The notes: a model not told the origin generated them from the sequence alone. A stretch of 64,000 bases of DNA from Pleurotus djamor (GCA_029747585.1 JAPEVF010000135.1:30252-94251), one strand, 5' to 3'. Shown: positions 10,981 through 24,998, counted from the first letter of the stretch. Made by a program: numbers and translations.

Positions 10981-13900
10981 AGTAATGTGCGACGCGCAGA
11001 AAGGCCAACCAAAAGTCGATACCAGTTCGACCTTACACTCTGTGGGTTGGGAAGGACAACCAGAGAGGCGAAACAGAGACTTTTAGCTGGTTTGAATATG
11101 AAATTGTAGTCAAGGAACGCACCAAAAGATCAAAACCGGGTGTAAGACTCTCTCTTGAAAGCAACGCCTCCCAAACTGCACGAACTAAGCCCTTCAAGTA
11201 AGAAAAACTTGCACCGCCGCGTCCTTGGGAGTGTCTCAAGTTGGAAACGGGTTGATGGCTGTTTCGGACTGGAGACGGGAGGGAGGGCGGGGTAGTCGGG
11301 GTAGGGGGCGGGGGAGATGGTGGTGGTACGGGAACAAGAGGTATTTACAGGAGGGAGGAGGGTTGGGGAGAGGGAAAAGAGGGAGGGCGGGCGTGACACA
11401 GGGAACTGGATTAGATTATATACTTTATATTGCAATATCCAAACCTGAAACTGATATTAATATCCCTGCATGTCACGTTGCTGACGCGCTCCTTCCGCAT
11501 TCGGAACCGGTGACGCAAAAGAAGCGTCACGCTTTGCCCAGACTCTGCGTTCCCACTCCTTCGATGCTCTTCCACAAACTTTATGTCTGGGTGGACTCGC
11601 ACATCGAAATGTGTCTAGGTCCCCTTGGGAATGGGATTGGAGCTATGTTTCTCTGCGTTTCCCCTTGTGCGCGTGAGATAGTGCAGCCTCGTATTTCCGC
11701 TATGCGCGAACAAGTCGGGTCTCTCAGCCGGCTTGTCAGCAAATCACATCGGCCCCTCCTCAAATGCAGAACCCCACCCGTACGTACAACAAAAGTCCAT
11801 GTGCTGCCAGTCCTGATAATCCATGATCCCCGATAGCCTTGTATCATTACCTGCAAGTCCGCAGCCCCGTTCACTGACGTCCTCCGAGGACCAAGTCCTG
11901 AATCGAATGACAGCCATCGCGAGTACGGCAAACGATCTGATTACTTTCTATCTAACGGTCTATCTAACGGCTTGAAAAATAAAGGCAATCGTTGACGCAC
12001 TCGCTGCATATTTCCTATCACGACTTGGCTCTGGATGACGCAGTTTATGATGCCTTCACGTTCGTAATCACAAATAACGCGCTTTCGGAATTACTGCTTC
12101 CGTACTTTGAAAAACTCAAGAGAACCCAGGCCTCATGGCTGATGCAGTCCTCATCAAGTGACTCCTCAACAAAGCACTGACTACTGAATAGAACTTCCAG
12201 CCTTTCCTGCTGGCGTCTGGCTTCGCTTCTTGGACCCATATGTTGTAGCATCAATTCTCTTGTCCCTGCCGCAGTTTAAAGTTATGTTTATCACCACGAA
12301 TGAATTCCAACGGACTTGGAACCAGTCTACGCGTCGACCCTGCCAGGAAGGACCCTGGCTATCATCCCAACTATCTCTACCGCCAGCGTTAGAAAATCCT
12401 TGATATCGCTTTCTTGGGATCCTTTTGAGAACGCTCCCTTATCTAACCACCTCCGTGACAGCTGGTCTTCGACTGTGAATTCCGACGCTTTGACTCCAAC
12501 GTTTATCTGGCAATCTGCCGACTCCGATTTCAACAAAGAATGTCTCAGCTCTCTCGGGCTCGGGTCCTGAATGTTGATTGCAGCCACACCTCAAGTCAGC
12601 TGCAACCCAAACGCCCTGATCTACGTTGGGCTGCATTTCCAATGACCGCCACTCAGTCACCGCTAACGCGTCTACTTACCCCGCTTTCTCGAAGCATCAT
12701 TGAGCCTGTCACGTCGTCCCAAGCTTAAGCTCGCAGAAATTTGTATCAACAACTCCTATATCTCACTGTCGATCTGGCCCCGTTGTCTCACAAGTTCCTT
12801 GTCCTCCGTATCCATATCTACCTCGCCTCCGGGGCCTCATTGGTCGTCGATCTTAAGCCGCACGCTTCTCCTACTTTCTCGGACCCATTTGAACAAAATG
12901 TTCTGGAGATTTCGTCGACATCCGATGCTTTCTACGCGATGCCACAAACAGCCTTAGTAGCGTCATCTGCCTGAACTATGTCTCAAAATACCTTCTGTCT
13001 CCTCAACCAAGCTTTCAGGGCGCATCCGTATCTAAAGACCCTATCAACCCCCTGACCCAGGGTTCTGTCTATACCCCGCACTTAGTTACTTCCTTCCCCC
13101 TGCTCGGCCAGCGTATACATACGCCCATGCTCAGCCTCCCAAGCTTCACCGACATCTTCGCTTGCTTTCTCTCTTCCCATCGATCATCATTTCCCACTCC
13201 AATACGCACCTACAAGCGTCCCTCCCAATTCGGCAATTTCTCACTCGAGTATGCATATTACTGTGGGTACCCATCCTCTCTTACGGGGGCCCTCCTTCCC
13301 GATGTCCCGATCCATGGAGTATTCGAACCGAAGGCTGTAAAATATATTATACTTTTTGTAAAAGAAGCGGTCACGGTTAGGGTAAGCGCACACCTCTAAT
13401 GCTATTTTTGTAAACGGCCGAACCTCCGTTACAGTAAGCATCGAGTACGACGCGATAAGGCGTTGAAGGAAGAGATACGTCGAAGCGGACGTCCGTTGGT
13501 TGTGTTATCAGCGAGATGATATTTGGGACCTTGAGGGCTCTCGGCGTCGATGGGAAATCCAGTCGTCAAGTAGATCGCCGGAAGGTAGTCTGGGCCCCAA
13601 GAAGGTGGTCAACTTGTCCATGAGTTCGACTTCGCATGTCATTGTCCGTATGTACCACCGGGAAAGCCGCTTGGTAAACCACTTGGTGTTCTCCCTTCAT
13701 CATGATGTCGTCGCGGTTGCGGAAGCTACTTGACTTCCGACTCTAAGGTAAATCTTATCTCAGAGAAAAATTGATCTCTTAGTAGCCGACTTCCACGGAT
13801 GTTGGGAACGGACTTTCCCTTTCCGCTATTTTTCAATGGGTGGAAAGGTAAGTGGGCTCTTGATGGGTCCTTGTCAACTTATCGATTGATAGATGGCGAC

Positions 13901-15503
13901 TAGCGACGCCGTTCATTGGTTCAAACCGCGAGGTCGGCTCTGAATACCGGTCTACGAATAAGAAGAGGGCGGAGGTATCTACTTGGTATCTACGGAGTCA
14001 GCGCCATCCAATCTCCTGGTCATTGGTCCCTCGGCGTTCAAATCGTATCGAACAAACGTTCGTGGTTATGGCCTTCTCGGCTTTTCGAGCCCTTCGAGAA
14101 TATGCCATCCTAATAATGTGTATACTCATTCGGAGGTTTCGACGTCGGGTAGGCATCATAGGCCCAGAGTTTAATTATGCGCAACTTGCGAACGTGCTTT
14201 CAGCAGACCTAGAATTCCAGGCTTTGAGGCCGCCGTGGTGATGCTTAGGCGAAATTCGGACTTGCTTTTGACCTATCGTTTGACCCATTCGGCCCGTCAT
14301 CACAGGCATCATTCGGGATTGGTGACCTGGTCAAGCATACATCACCGAAACGAAACAATTTAACCATCATCAACACTGTGGCAAGCCCTAAGTCACAGTC
14401 GAAGTCAAACGCTAACCCCGCATTGATACGCATGCAACTCAACATCTTCACGTCGCGAATTCAGACCAACATGTGCAACGCGTAAATCAAACATCCATAC
14501 TGGGTAATTGTTCACTTCATTTACTCGACACTACTCGCCCCTGGACCCTGGTTGACGAAACCTGAGCGAGGTTTGATGAGCAAGGTACTTCACAGGTACT
14601 CGCGATGCGCTGGCGTTGACTTGTTGCCAACCTAGAAGTGAGCATGATCTCGTATCTCTATGACTGTCCGTTTAGACAGTCGCTGATCGTTATCAAAATG
14701 AAGACTTCGCTGCACGTCTGCTCCAACACCAAGGGGTTGCCTGGCAGCTTGATGGCTTGGGAGGGTCGTAGTCCATGAAATGTTGGCTCCCGCCAATCAT
14801 CACCTTCCAGATCCAGACGGAATTAGAGCTTCGATGTGATGGTGTCAATAGTGCGGGCCCAGTCTTGCCATGGGGGCTTTGGGAATACCCGATCAACTAG
14901 GAGAATGATGATGCCCTGGCGGCCGTGTGACTATTAAATATAGACGTGTATTCTTCTCTTCGTGGCGGTAAATATAGCGCACTGTGGTACGAAGAAGACA
15001 CTGTCACGATATCTGTCAAATGTTCCAAGTGGCCCGACTATGACAAGCGTAGATCGTCGAAGACACGCTGCAAGGAGGCACGAAGACCCCGTTCGTGTTG
15101 AGAAGCGATCAACGAACCTAGAAGTACAGAGCACGAGGTACATTAGTACATAAGCACAATGAGAAACGTTGAAGGTAGGTTNGACACGAGAAAAAAGTCC
15201 TTCTTATCATTGATAAGATCGCTCTTTCGAGTTCCCCATACAACGTAGAAGCTGAGGGGTCCCAAATGGAGCTTTGTCTAAATTTACAGACCCAAGAAGG
15301 GACGCGTTGTGTGTTGTTCCCTATGTCCCCGAAGCTCCTCCCAATAACTGGAGAACGGCCGGTATCTACGCCCGAGCATTCGATTCCACATGGTCGATAG
15401 TGGAGCACAAAGGGCTAGCTTGCTTATGGGTTGATGATCTCTTGGTGAGTTTGGATAGTCCGAAGGTAGTCGCCTGAAAAAGTAATACCAGAGGAAACGG
15501 AAA
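10981..15503. other. 4.5 kb without a confident gene
   Basis: The first few hundred bases are the probable 5' region of the CBM21 gene. From 11,992 to 12,974 on the plus strand there are consecutive short frames that read like protein but are interrupted by stops and frame changes: 11992-12180, about 12,200-12,350, 12316-12570 and 12741-12974. This could be a decayed gene or a multi-intron gene I could not assemble. Frames at 13.1-15.4 kb are short and anonymous. A single N lies at 15182. I see no transposase, reverse transcriptase or tRNA. Confidence 0.35.
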
Positions 15504-17869
15504 TTAGCATTCCATGTGCTGCCAGGGACCGGGCGAGAGGAACGTTAACGTACCAGCTAATGGGAACCATTGATTGAGTTTGTGTAAAGCAGAGGTAATA
15601 GATTCGAGTTTTGATGCTAGCAGGGACGAGGCCGTGGTTGCAGCACGATCAAGGCTGCGGAGCAGTACTTTTGCCAGATGAAACCAACATACCTGTGGAA
15701 TAGGAACAAAGGACATTGTGTTAACAATGACAACCAACTGCGATATCGTATCCTGTACTTACACCGAGGAAAGGGTCTAGATATTCGTAGTCGGGATCGC
15801 TGAGGTCTTCAACCATGCGCGCGCCGGCGCTGAGGATTTTCAACACCGCCTCAGTTCTATCCGAAGGCAATTCACCACCCGGCGGTGCAGTGTGAGACTC
15901 CAAGATGTGGATCGAAGTGATGTTTGCTATAGTGTGAACAAGGAAGAGTTCAACGTCGACCAGGGGGTATTGGGCGCGCCACGGCTCAACGCCGATAAAC
16001 GGAGGTATCTCTGCAGAGAATCGCTTGAAAGCCATCATCAGTGACTGGAGATCGCTTAGGTATTTCTCGTCCTTGCGGAATGCTACGAGTTATTTTCAGA
16101 CCTTGTTCTCAAAAGAATCGAACCACACGAGTACTTACAGCCATGCAATCTGACCGCTCTTTCATAAAGCGCTGCAGCTTTGACACGAAGTGAATGGTTG
16201 GCGGCAGAACAAGTGCCCAGTGGGTCATTCGCCTAAAAACAGTTTGAATGAACAAATGCATAATAAATAATAATTTAACAATGGGAGTTTCATCCCCTCT
16301 AGTACACTGCAAGGGGGACTAAAGAATCGAATCCACCTACAGTTGTCATTGAATAATCGTGACAAGCTGCTTCAAACTGTGATGGAGGAAGCCAAGGGGT
16401 GATGACCTTGTCNCGAGGNGTTGAGCCATGGGGTAGTGCCGCTGGTAGGCCGAGAGCAGTCGACCAACATCGGTCGAGTGAAAANGCCTGCCAGAAAGCA
16501 AAGACGCGCTCTCTCCATTCGGCAGGATCACTNGGCGGATTGATAGCGATGGAAGGACGCTCAGGNGGTTGGACCGAGGTACCATCCACAGGCGCAGCGC
16601 TATGCGAATCAGCGCCGGAAAGAGGCACNTCAGTCGGTCGGAGACGGTGTAGNCCAAGGCCGACAGCCATCCGNCACGCGGCAAACGCATGTCCNTATGC
16701 TTCCAGGTTACGACCTTTCGCGTAGAGGTACGAGCTAAGCAACGACGAAGCTCGCACGACGTCNACGAGTCGGTCAGAAGTTGTGAGGGCCGAGTTTATG
16801 CCTGATATCGTNCGTTTGTAAAATTCNTGCTCCCATGGGTCGAAGCANGGTGATCGGGAGAAATANCAACCCAGCAGGTAGATNGCGTTGACCAATGCAG
16901 GATGCGACGAGACNGTTTGTGGGCGGCCAAAAGATGAAAGGATGTAACGGTTGATGTCGCCATCGAACCAACACTGGTGCCTATGNGCGAGAAAGGCGCT
17001 GATTCTAAAAATGGCATGTNAGTGNATGGCGGCGAAACGAGGNAANGCNGAACACNNACAATGAACTGGTGATGTCGAGAGGAAGGTTCTCCGTNGCNAC
17101 AGAGGTAGGTGGTCTGTTCGANATGGTGGATGTTGAGGANGCAAAATCAGGGGTGATCTCGTCGAAAAACGCCAACAATTCATTCGACGGGGAACCATCG
17201 GCGATGGTGGAAAATTCTCCATGGCTACCTGCNATGTCCCAGACGGGGCCCGGCTCGAGGATGGGTTTGTAGNGGTTGACGTNAGGTGATGCCCCTTCCA
17301 GAGAGAGGCCCGTCTCCAGTGGCAGTATCGTCAGATCCAACCCAGAAGTAGCACCGCCGCCAAGCAGATCTAANCAACTAGGATCTGCGATTTGCACTGN
17401 CATTTCGAAGGCAAGTGGTTCNGGATTGGGAGTAGGATGTTGGGAATGCATTGCACTGGCAGGTGAACCCGATCCAAGACTGGATACGTCTTGTTGGGAT
17501 TCCANCTCTCGTAATCGATTCTCNAGGACGTGTAACTTTTCTCTGAGCTTCTGTGTTCGACTTTTCTGTCTCTTGTCGTCGTATTCGCACTGATCCGCGC
17601 GTCCCATTTTCGTGCATTGCTTGCAGACGGGACGAACGCCATCACATTTCTAGNTAAGAGGTCAGACCAAGGAAATGACGAGGTAAAACGCGTAAAACGC
17701 ACTAATTTCTTCTTTCTAAAAGGAAAGGTTCAACAATGAAGACGCCGACGGCGAGGAACACAAGAAACCCTCACCTGCAGCACAAGCAAGCTGTTCCTCT
17801 GCGCAGCGAAGACGACTTGTCGGAAGGTGACATGGATGTTGTGGGGAAAGGTGGTTTAGCAGANGTCAT
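15504..17869 (-). CDS. Zn(II)2Cys6 fungal transcription factor
   Basis: This is a nuclear DNA-binding regulator. Seven exons assemble in phase: 17869-17775, 17715-17703, 17649-17060, 17004-16341, 16232-16139, 16082-15763 and 15692-15504, about 655 aa. The binuclear zinc cluster is split over exons 1-3. Its spacing is canonical, C-X2-C-X6-C-X6-C-X2-C-X8-C: ACLCCR, then KKKL, then KCDGVRPVCKQCTKMG, then DQCEY. A basic, coiled-coil-like stretch follows (KSRTQKLREKLHV). The middle part has the fungal-specific transcription factor domain, including HQCWFDGDINRYILSSFGRP, RASSLLSSYLYAKGR, FAFWQ.FSLDRCWS and ANDPLGTCSAANHSLRVKAAALYERAVRL. The C-terminus is uncertain; an alternative splice near 15,545 could extend it to about 15,430. 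Dozens of isolated N calls fall in exons 1-4 but do not break the frame. The target pathway cannot be inferred. Confidence 0.85.
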
Positions 17870-18011
17870 AGCGAATGCACATACGTATATATTGGCTTGG
17901 GNCCCTTGTCCATCGGAGGACCCATTGTAGAAACCTGATCGATCTCAACACAAGAACGCTATGCGACACATGATAGGGCACGTTCAGTTAGGGTTTATAC
18001 AACAAANGTAN
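16411..18011. other. cluster of isolated single N bases
   Basis: Single Ns occur every few tens of bases across this stretch, from the 'tcncgag' at about 16,413 to the 'caaangtang' at about 18,007-18,011. They are rare elsewhere in the window. Reading frames of the transcription factor continue through them as single unknown residues, so here they replace bases rather than add them. The cluster abuts the outer limit of the inverted duplication. Confidence 0.8.
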
Positions 18012-18268
18012 GTGTTTCCCAGCGAGGCCAAGCCCTAACGTTATCGCGGAACCTGAAAGATCAAAAGTGATCAAACCGCAACGCTTCGCAAAGTGTAACA
18101 GGGCGAACCCGTACCCAAAGTTGCCGAACTACCCTTAAACTGAAACTCTGAGCCTATTCGAGGATCCATAAGTTAGTGTACGAACACTTGGCGAGAACCA
18201 ATTCTAGCCGAAGAATCTCCGGGCATCTATTCTGTAACATGTCTACGACTCTACGTACACCAACTCTA

Positions 18269-19263
<995 letters not shown>

Positions 19264-20201
19264 GGCGATAGGAAAAGAGGGCAAAGGAGTGGGCGAGGAG
19301 GAGGACGGTCTTTGAATGAGCGTGTTCAAACGTTCGGGATGCGGCGGTGGGGCAGCGGTTACCCGAGGGAGTTCAGTCGGAGTTTCATTTGCCTCCGTTT
19401 CCGGGCGCTTCAAGGCGCCTAGGGTCTCCAGGGCACTCAAATTCACTCAAATTTAATCCCAAGGACGTCCGTTTTGTCGTGGAGGCCCCATACCGCTCGA
19501 GACAGAAAGGTTTTCCGGATGGTAGAGGCATACAAGGTTGTACAAGCTGGGGGCCCCACATGAAAGCACGCCGGAGTAGGACAACCGTTCATGCGCATAA
19601 GGATCTGAAAACTGATAAGGGGGCTGCTGGACCAATGACATCGGATAAATTTCTAAGTCCCAAGTATTTTGTCCAAGTGTGTTCGAATGGCTTTCTGGTT
19701 TCATGAAAGACTCAAGAGGGATAGGAGCGCCCGGTGAGGGCTCTTTACGAATATCTATACGTTTAGAGAGCAGAATAACGTGTATACGAACAACTTCGAA
19801 TTCAAGGGAACATGTAGCCTGATAGTGGGTCTCGCTTATTGCACGAGAAATCACCCAAACTCACGCCGACTGATCCCATAGCATGCTGCTTCGTACTACG
19901 TTCCATCACGGTTAAGTCACGGTTCAATAAGCCCCATCGGTGCATTTTCATTAGTAAATTTCCAATGCCATACATCAGAACGAGTAGCGAGGGGCTAGTA
20001 GACTTGGATTGACTCTTGGGCAACGACCTCTGGTACTGCATCTTGGATGAGAGCATACTTAGTACCGATGGTATCGGTCGAGGCTCCACATGAATTTTGG
20101 GCCAGCATGGCAGATTGGAGGAGCTGGGGTGAACATTGAACAAGGCGTCCGCCGTCTGTCACTTAGAAAGACTCGGAAACATTTGAGCGCGCTAGTAACG
20201 A
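19264..20201. other. intergenic between adenylate kinase and CMD-like copy C3
   Basis: No intact gene is visible. Minus-strand frames at 19453-19854 and 19802-20143 are conserved in the right arm (62993-63394, 62704-63045) simply because the whole region is duplicated. A relic of a CMD-like 3' end lies at 19995-20036 and is listed separately. Confidence 0.5.
19995..20036 (-). pseudogene. relic of a CMD-like 3' exon (left arm)
   Basis: The minus strand encodes VPEVVAQESIQVY followed by a stop. This is the C-terminal signature of the CMD-like family (VPEVVAKELLQIY in C1). No other part of a CMD-like gene is adjacent in frame, so it is a truncated remnant lying about 160 bp beyond the intact C3 stop. 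The mirrored relic is at 62811-62852. Confidence 0.6.
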
Positions 20202-21200
20202 CTAGTAGACCTGAATGACCTCTCGAGCTATAACCTCGGGGACTTGCTCATGGAACGTAACGTTTGTGAGCGAAGCCACCTTCAACGCCATTTCACGGAT
20301 GGCTTTAGTATCATTGACTGTCGCTCCTTGCTGCATCGCTGCGAGATAAAACCACGACGCTTCCCTCGGGAAATCATCCAAGATGCTCGCAGCGATGAGG
20401 CTGTAAGACATCTCGAGCATCGACACCACGGAGGAGTGGCCAAGAACTAAGCCATAAGAGAACGCCGTGAAAATCGCTATGATTAGCTGTAAGTCTGAGG
20501 AGAGTCGGAGAGCTCGTATAGCTACGCACCGATGTCTGGGGAAGAAGACTTGAGAATGTCTTCAGCTCTGGCTCCTCCGACCTCACCAAACGCGTCAGTA
20601 AGAAACTTATGGCCGCGTTCAGTAAAATCGGATAAGGGCCTTGCGAAATCGCTATAGGAAGGTAAACGGGTAAATAAAGGGCACATGGGCACATGGGAAA
20701 CTGGTGAAAGACAATGGCTTACCGCAAGGGCAAAGAGAGCTTTTCGATGATATCTTTCGGTACAATGTTGTTCAATAGTGATATCGTCGTGACAGCCTGA
20801 AGAGTTAGAAATCGAATATTACTTGAGATAGTCCACAGTGAAAACGACGTAGACAATTACCCGAGGGATACCATTAGTAACGCTTGCTTTTAATAAGGCT
20901 TCTTGCATCTTTTTGACCAGGGTAACGTGGTCGTCAAAATCAACGTTGCCATTACCGTATGCTTTGAGGTCTTCCAGAGCAACTTGGTAGACGGACACGA
21001 CGGCATCGGGTCGACGGGCAGCGTTGAAGGCCACGGCGGCAACCAGATACCACGGACTGCCGAGGACTACTTGAGAGATCAGGGATGGTCAATGATGGCG
21101 CTGCGGTAAGATACGAACCTGGGTGAAGCCGCAAGGACGCGGCTGTAGGTGGGCAAAGAGTTTTAAGTTGCTGAATGGCGGTAGTGGAGACTGCGTCCAT
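20202..21200 (-). CDS. AhpD/carboxymuconolactone decarboxylase-like protein (copy C3)
   Basis: Five-exon family member starting at ATG 21200 (MDAVSTTAIQQLKTLCPPTAASLRLHP) and ending EVIQVY at 20202. Blocks: WYLVAAVAFNAARRPDAV, HVTLVKKMQEALLKASVTNGIPR, VTTISLLNNIVPKDIIEKLS, YGLVLGHSSVVSMLEMSYSLIAASILDDFPRE and KAIREMALKVASLTNVTF. Splice sites occupy the same positions as in C1. It appears intact. The mirrored copy C9 (61,643-62,645) differs by only a few residues. The TATA-like box is at 21232-21251 (reverse strand TACAAAAGGGCGAGC). Confidence 0.7.
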
Positions 21201-22418
21201 AGCTTTTGGGGATTGAAGGAAACTGAGGGATTGCTCGCCCTTTTGTACGTTTCGTACTCTGTGGAAGGGCGGTGGTTCGAGACAGACTGAAGCAGCTGAC
21301 CTCGAGAGAGCGACGAAGTTTGTTATTCATGTTGATGAGAACATCAACCGCAATCTGAGCGTGAAGACATCTTGAGTTAACGGTCAATCGCTAGGAAAGG
21401 GAGGTACCTAGTGGGAGTACTCAGTATAGTCGAAAAATAAGCTTCCCAGCACCTGACGTGACGGAGTAGTTAATTTAGGGCATAATTCAACTCACACGAG
21501 AAAGTTTCTACGAAGAGGTGGGGATGGAATCACACCAAGCAAGCGTAGAAAGTCACGCACCACGAAGATTAGAACTTCTGTCCTAAAATACCATGAAGAT
21601 GCTGGTCGATCATGTTGCGAGCATTGTTGGTGAGATCAAGAGTTTTGAAGCACAGAGCATGGATAAGAGTTAATTGTGAGTCAGTGGTGCGGAAAAGATG
21701 GCCAAGGACAAGAACATATTTATTGGAGGAACATATCGACAACAGAAGGGGTTGAGATTGCTTATCAGAAGACCGCGACATGTCCGCTCGTTCTTTGACT
21801 TCTGTTTCCCGTGCCTACGTTCTGGACAGCAAGTAATCTGTCGCTTTCCACAGGAAGCGGCGGCAAATCCTTTCCCGAAGCACGCCAGGATAACCATGGC
21901 CGCTTTCGTTGGGTCTGGTGCCGTGTCTGATGTCAGATACCACAAGAAACTCAACAGAGAGTGTCTGTTTACAACTCACCGAAGCTTGAGATTCAATGTG
22001 AGAATCCTAGCGATGCAGCACAGGACTATCCTGACTGGTGGGTCAACTTCGCGCAAAAACATAATTAAGGTGGGTTCGCGAGATGTCGAGAGTGAGGCAG
22101 ACACGTACTTCTTCGAGAATACTCGTACACAGGCCCCAGAACAAGTCGAACTGAGGCCGACCATCTTCAGAGGTCCCCCCTACTGCTTCATCCCTGCTTT
22201 GTTCTCTTCGTCCAATACATGCGTCTTAAAGCACCATAAGGCATCCGAGAATTCCAAGTGGGACACATCGCGTTAGGGTGGATTTGAGGCAAGGTTGCGG
22301 GTGCAATTTGTGAACAGGCAACTACTCACTAACTGTGGGAATCCTTTATCCCACGATCAGAATGTGATCGACTGGTTTCTCATGGTTTCTCATTCACAAG
22401 TTCACACAGCACATATCG
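21201..22418. other. intergenic with unassigned minus-strand ORFs
   Basis: Minus-strand frames 21569-21781, 21670-21954 and 21976-22164 recur in the right arm at 60.87-61.28 kb, but with indels between arms (about 80 bp overall), so they may be pieces of a small spliced gene or its remains. I recognise no domain. The right end holds the F-box-family element at 22334-22360 (CCTTTATCCCACGATCAG), about 58 bp before the next start codon. Confidence 0.35.
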
Positions 22419-23594
22419 ATGCAGAGAACACGACAACTCCCGCACGAACTCCTCCTCCACATCATCGAATTTATTGACGTCGAGGACAAAGGATCTCTCT
22501 TCAACCTGCTCCTTTCGTGTCGCACACTTCACACCTTCGCTGAACCACGGTTCTACTGCGATGTTTCGTTCATTGAGACACCGGACAATAGTTCACATCT
22601 ATTGGCAAAAATGGCTACGTTTTACGCACAAATACTGAAACAAAATGCCCGTCTTTCGCTCTTCGTTCGCCAGTTCTCGTTCTCTACGGCTCCTTACAAG
22701 CCCACGCCCGATGATGTCATCGTCAAAATCCTCCCGTTGCTCATCAACTTGGACTCGTTTCGGTTCTCATGTCCTGACGGGCGCAATATTCCCTCCACCT
22801 CCATATTGAGATTTTTGCGGTCACCCAAACTCCAAACGCTTATTTGGGGACCCAGGCTTCCGGAAGAGGTGTCTTCCTTAAAGCAATTTTTAGAGTCACA
22901 TCCTTCAATTCAGCACCTCGAAGTACCATATACGCATTCTCTTGATTCTCTTAGGCCTAATTCCTTACCCCATCTACGAAAGCTGGCAACGACCCTTGGA
23001 ATGATAAGGATTCTTCTCCCCAATGGACAAATCACGCACCTCAGGCTTGACTCATCTATTCCACGATCTCTTCGTGATGAAACCGTAACCAAATTCTTTT
23101 CGAAAGTAACGCATCTCTTACCGCCGCGCGGGTATCGTGCAGAACATCTCATGGAAATGATTAGTCATATGCCTGATCTTCAATGCCTGTGCTATCGTCC
23201 CTATGTGAGCCTTAATTCCCGTTTGAACACTTGTCAATCACACTGATATGATTTTCTTTGATTGTAGCGTATAGGTGTCTCCGAGGAAGAATTCTCCCAG
23301 TTATTCATTGCCAATGAAGCTCACCTGACTCTCAAGAAATTCAAGTATTTTTCGATCTCCAGGCCCGCCAGTTCTTTCCACTTTGTCGATAACGTCTTCG
23401 ATTTGTTCAAGAGTATCCCTTCCCTCCGCGTCTTCGACTTTGAAAATGATGGCTCGCCGACATTTACTCGGTATTACCATTCTGGTCATTCCGTTGTCAT
23501 GCCCCTTCCTGGCATGTTTCGCGACACTTGGCCATCTGAGCATGAGCTTTCCCACATTCTACAGGGACCTGCTCAGACCGCGACAGAGTACTAG
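22419..23594 (+). CDS. F-box-like leucine-rich protein (copy F4, left arm)
   Basis: Exons 22419-23204 and 23268-23594 join in phase (GTGAGC...TGTAG) to 370 aa. The N-terminus reads RQLPHELLLHIIEFIDVEDK, then LLLSCRTLHTFAEPRFYCDV, an F-box signature. Leucine-rich segments follow (ILPLLINLDSFRFS, SPKLQTLIWG, LPHLRKLA, MPDLQCLCYR). Exon 2 carries FKYFSIS, SIPSLRVFDF and DTWPSEHELSHIL. No membrane or signal sequence is seen. F-box proteins normally bridge Skp1 to a substrate; the substrate here is unknown. The right-arm counterpart is 60,506-59,323. Confidence 0.75.
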
Positions 23595-23805
23595 ATTCAA
23601 TCCTTCGCAATAAGAACTAAGGATGACTTACCTTCAAAATTCGCTCACATCCCTTAACTTATCTGTGCAAATGGCAAGCGCGAAGGCCGGGTCACACTCG
23701 CAACCAAGTCCACGAGGTCATCACCATACATGAGCCAAAAATGGCAAAGACCGTCTCGGGCGCTAGCAAGGATCGCATGTTGACTGCTACCCATCATAGC
23801 CAGTG

Positions 23806-24998
23806 ATGACTATGAAAGGCTCTCAACTCCCGCACGAACTTCTCCGCGATATCGTCGATTACATCGATCTCAACGACAAGTCATCCTTACTCAACTTACT
23901 CGTTTCCTGTCGCACCCTTTGCGCTATCACCGAGCCGCACTTCTACCACGACGTTGTCTTTACAATCGAGGCATCTCGCGACCGTTCGCATCTGGGAAAA
24001 AGGATCAAGAGCTTCTACGAGCTAATATCTAAAGATCGTACTCGTCTTGCCCCCTTCATTCACCAGATCACGTTCGCTACGGGTCCTCCCGAGCTCATGT
24101 TTGAGGAGGTCGCCATCATCTCGGAAATCCTCCCATTACTCATAAACTTGGAGACCTTCAACTTCTCTAATTTCGACTTGAATACTCCCCGCGCACCTCT
24201 CTTGAAATCGTCTTGCTCCCCCAAACTCCAAACCGTCATTTGGAACTGTTCGTTCCTAAATCAATCATACTACCTCAATGAATTCCTTGAGTTACACCCT
24301 TCGATTCAACGCCTCGAATTACTTCACAAACACCATCCCGTGCATCTTTCATTCCCCTCTCTTCCTAATCTACGAGAGCTTGTAGCAACTCCCGAAGTCG
24401 CTTGGGCCCTCATTCCCGACCGGCATGTTACCCATCTCAAGCTTCATTCAACTTTATCTCAGTCAATGTTGCTTCATGGTCCGATTGGGAACCAATGCCT
24501 GTCAAAGTTGACTCATTTCCAGATGTCGCGACAGGGATATATGATGCGCTATCTCAACTTGATCAGACATATGTCCAATCTTCAATGCTTAATCTGTCCT
24601 CTGACTGTGAGTTTTGATCCTCATTATACGTTTTGCACAACAGCGCTGACGATGTCAATTTTTCATAATCTCAGTACATCAGCACATCCATTACACAACT
24701 CCCCCAATTATTCATTACCGGCGAACTTGGCTCGAGGCTCTCGAGGTTGGAGTATTTCTCACTCAATACCGGGCGCCGTATGGACTTTTCCCTCTCGGTC
24801 CAAACTGTTCTTGATCTGTTCAAGAGCCTCCCTTCCCTTCGTGTCTTTGACCTACAAATTGATTACTCCAACTTTACTCGGTATCGACACGACGGTCAAT
24901 CCGCTGTCATGCCCCTCCCTATGTTTCAAGGCACTTGGCCATCCGACCATGAGCTTGCACGTATTTTACAGACACCTGTTAAGACCGTGTTAGAGTAG
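23806..24998 (+). CDS. F-box-like leucine-rich protein (copy F5, left arm)
   Basis: Exons 23806-24606 and 24675-24998 join in phase across a 68 bp GTGAGT...TCAG intron to 374 aa. The F-box block is SQLPHELLRDIVDYIDLNDK followed by LLVSCRTLCAITEPHFYHDVV. The body repeats leucine-rich segments (LPLLINLETFNFSNF, LRELVATPEVAW, MSNLQCLICPLT), and exon 2 has SLPSLRVFDL and TWPSDHELARILQTP. It lies about 210 bp after copy F4 in the same orientation. Alternative start at 23812. The mirrored copy F7 is also intact. Confidence 0.75.

Noticed and set aside
11225..11836. 203-codon plus-strand frame rich in Gly/Arg
   Set aside because: The Gly/Arg run comes from a purine-rich stretch upstream of the CBM21 gene. 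No domain or splice logic supports a gene.
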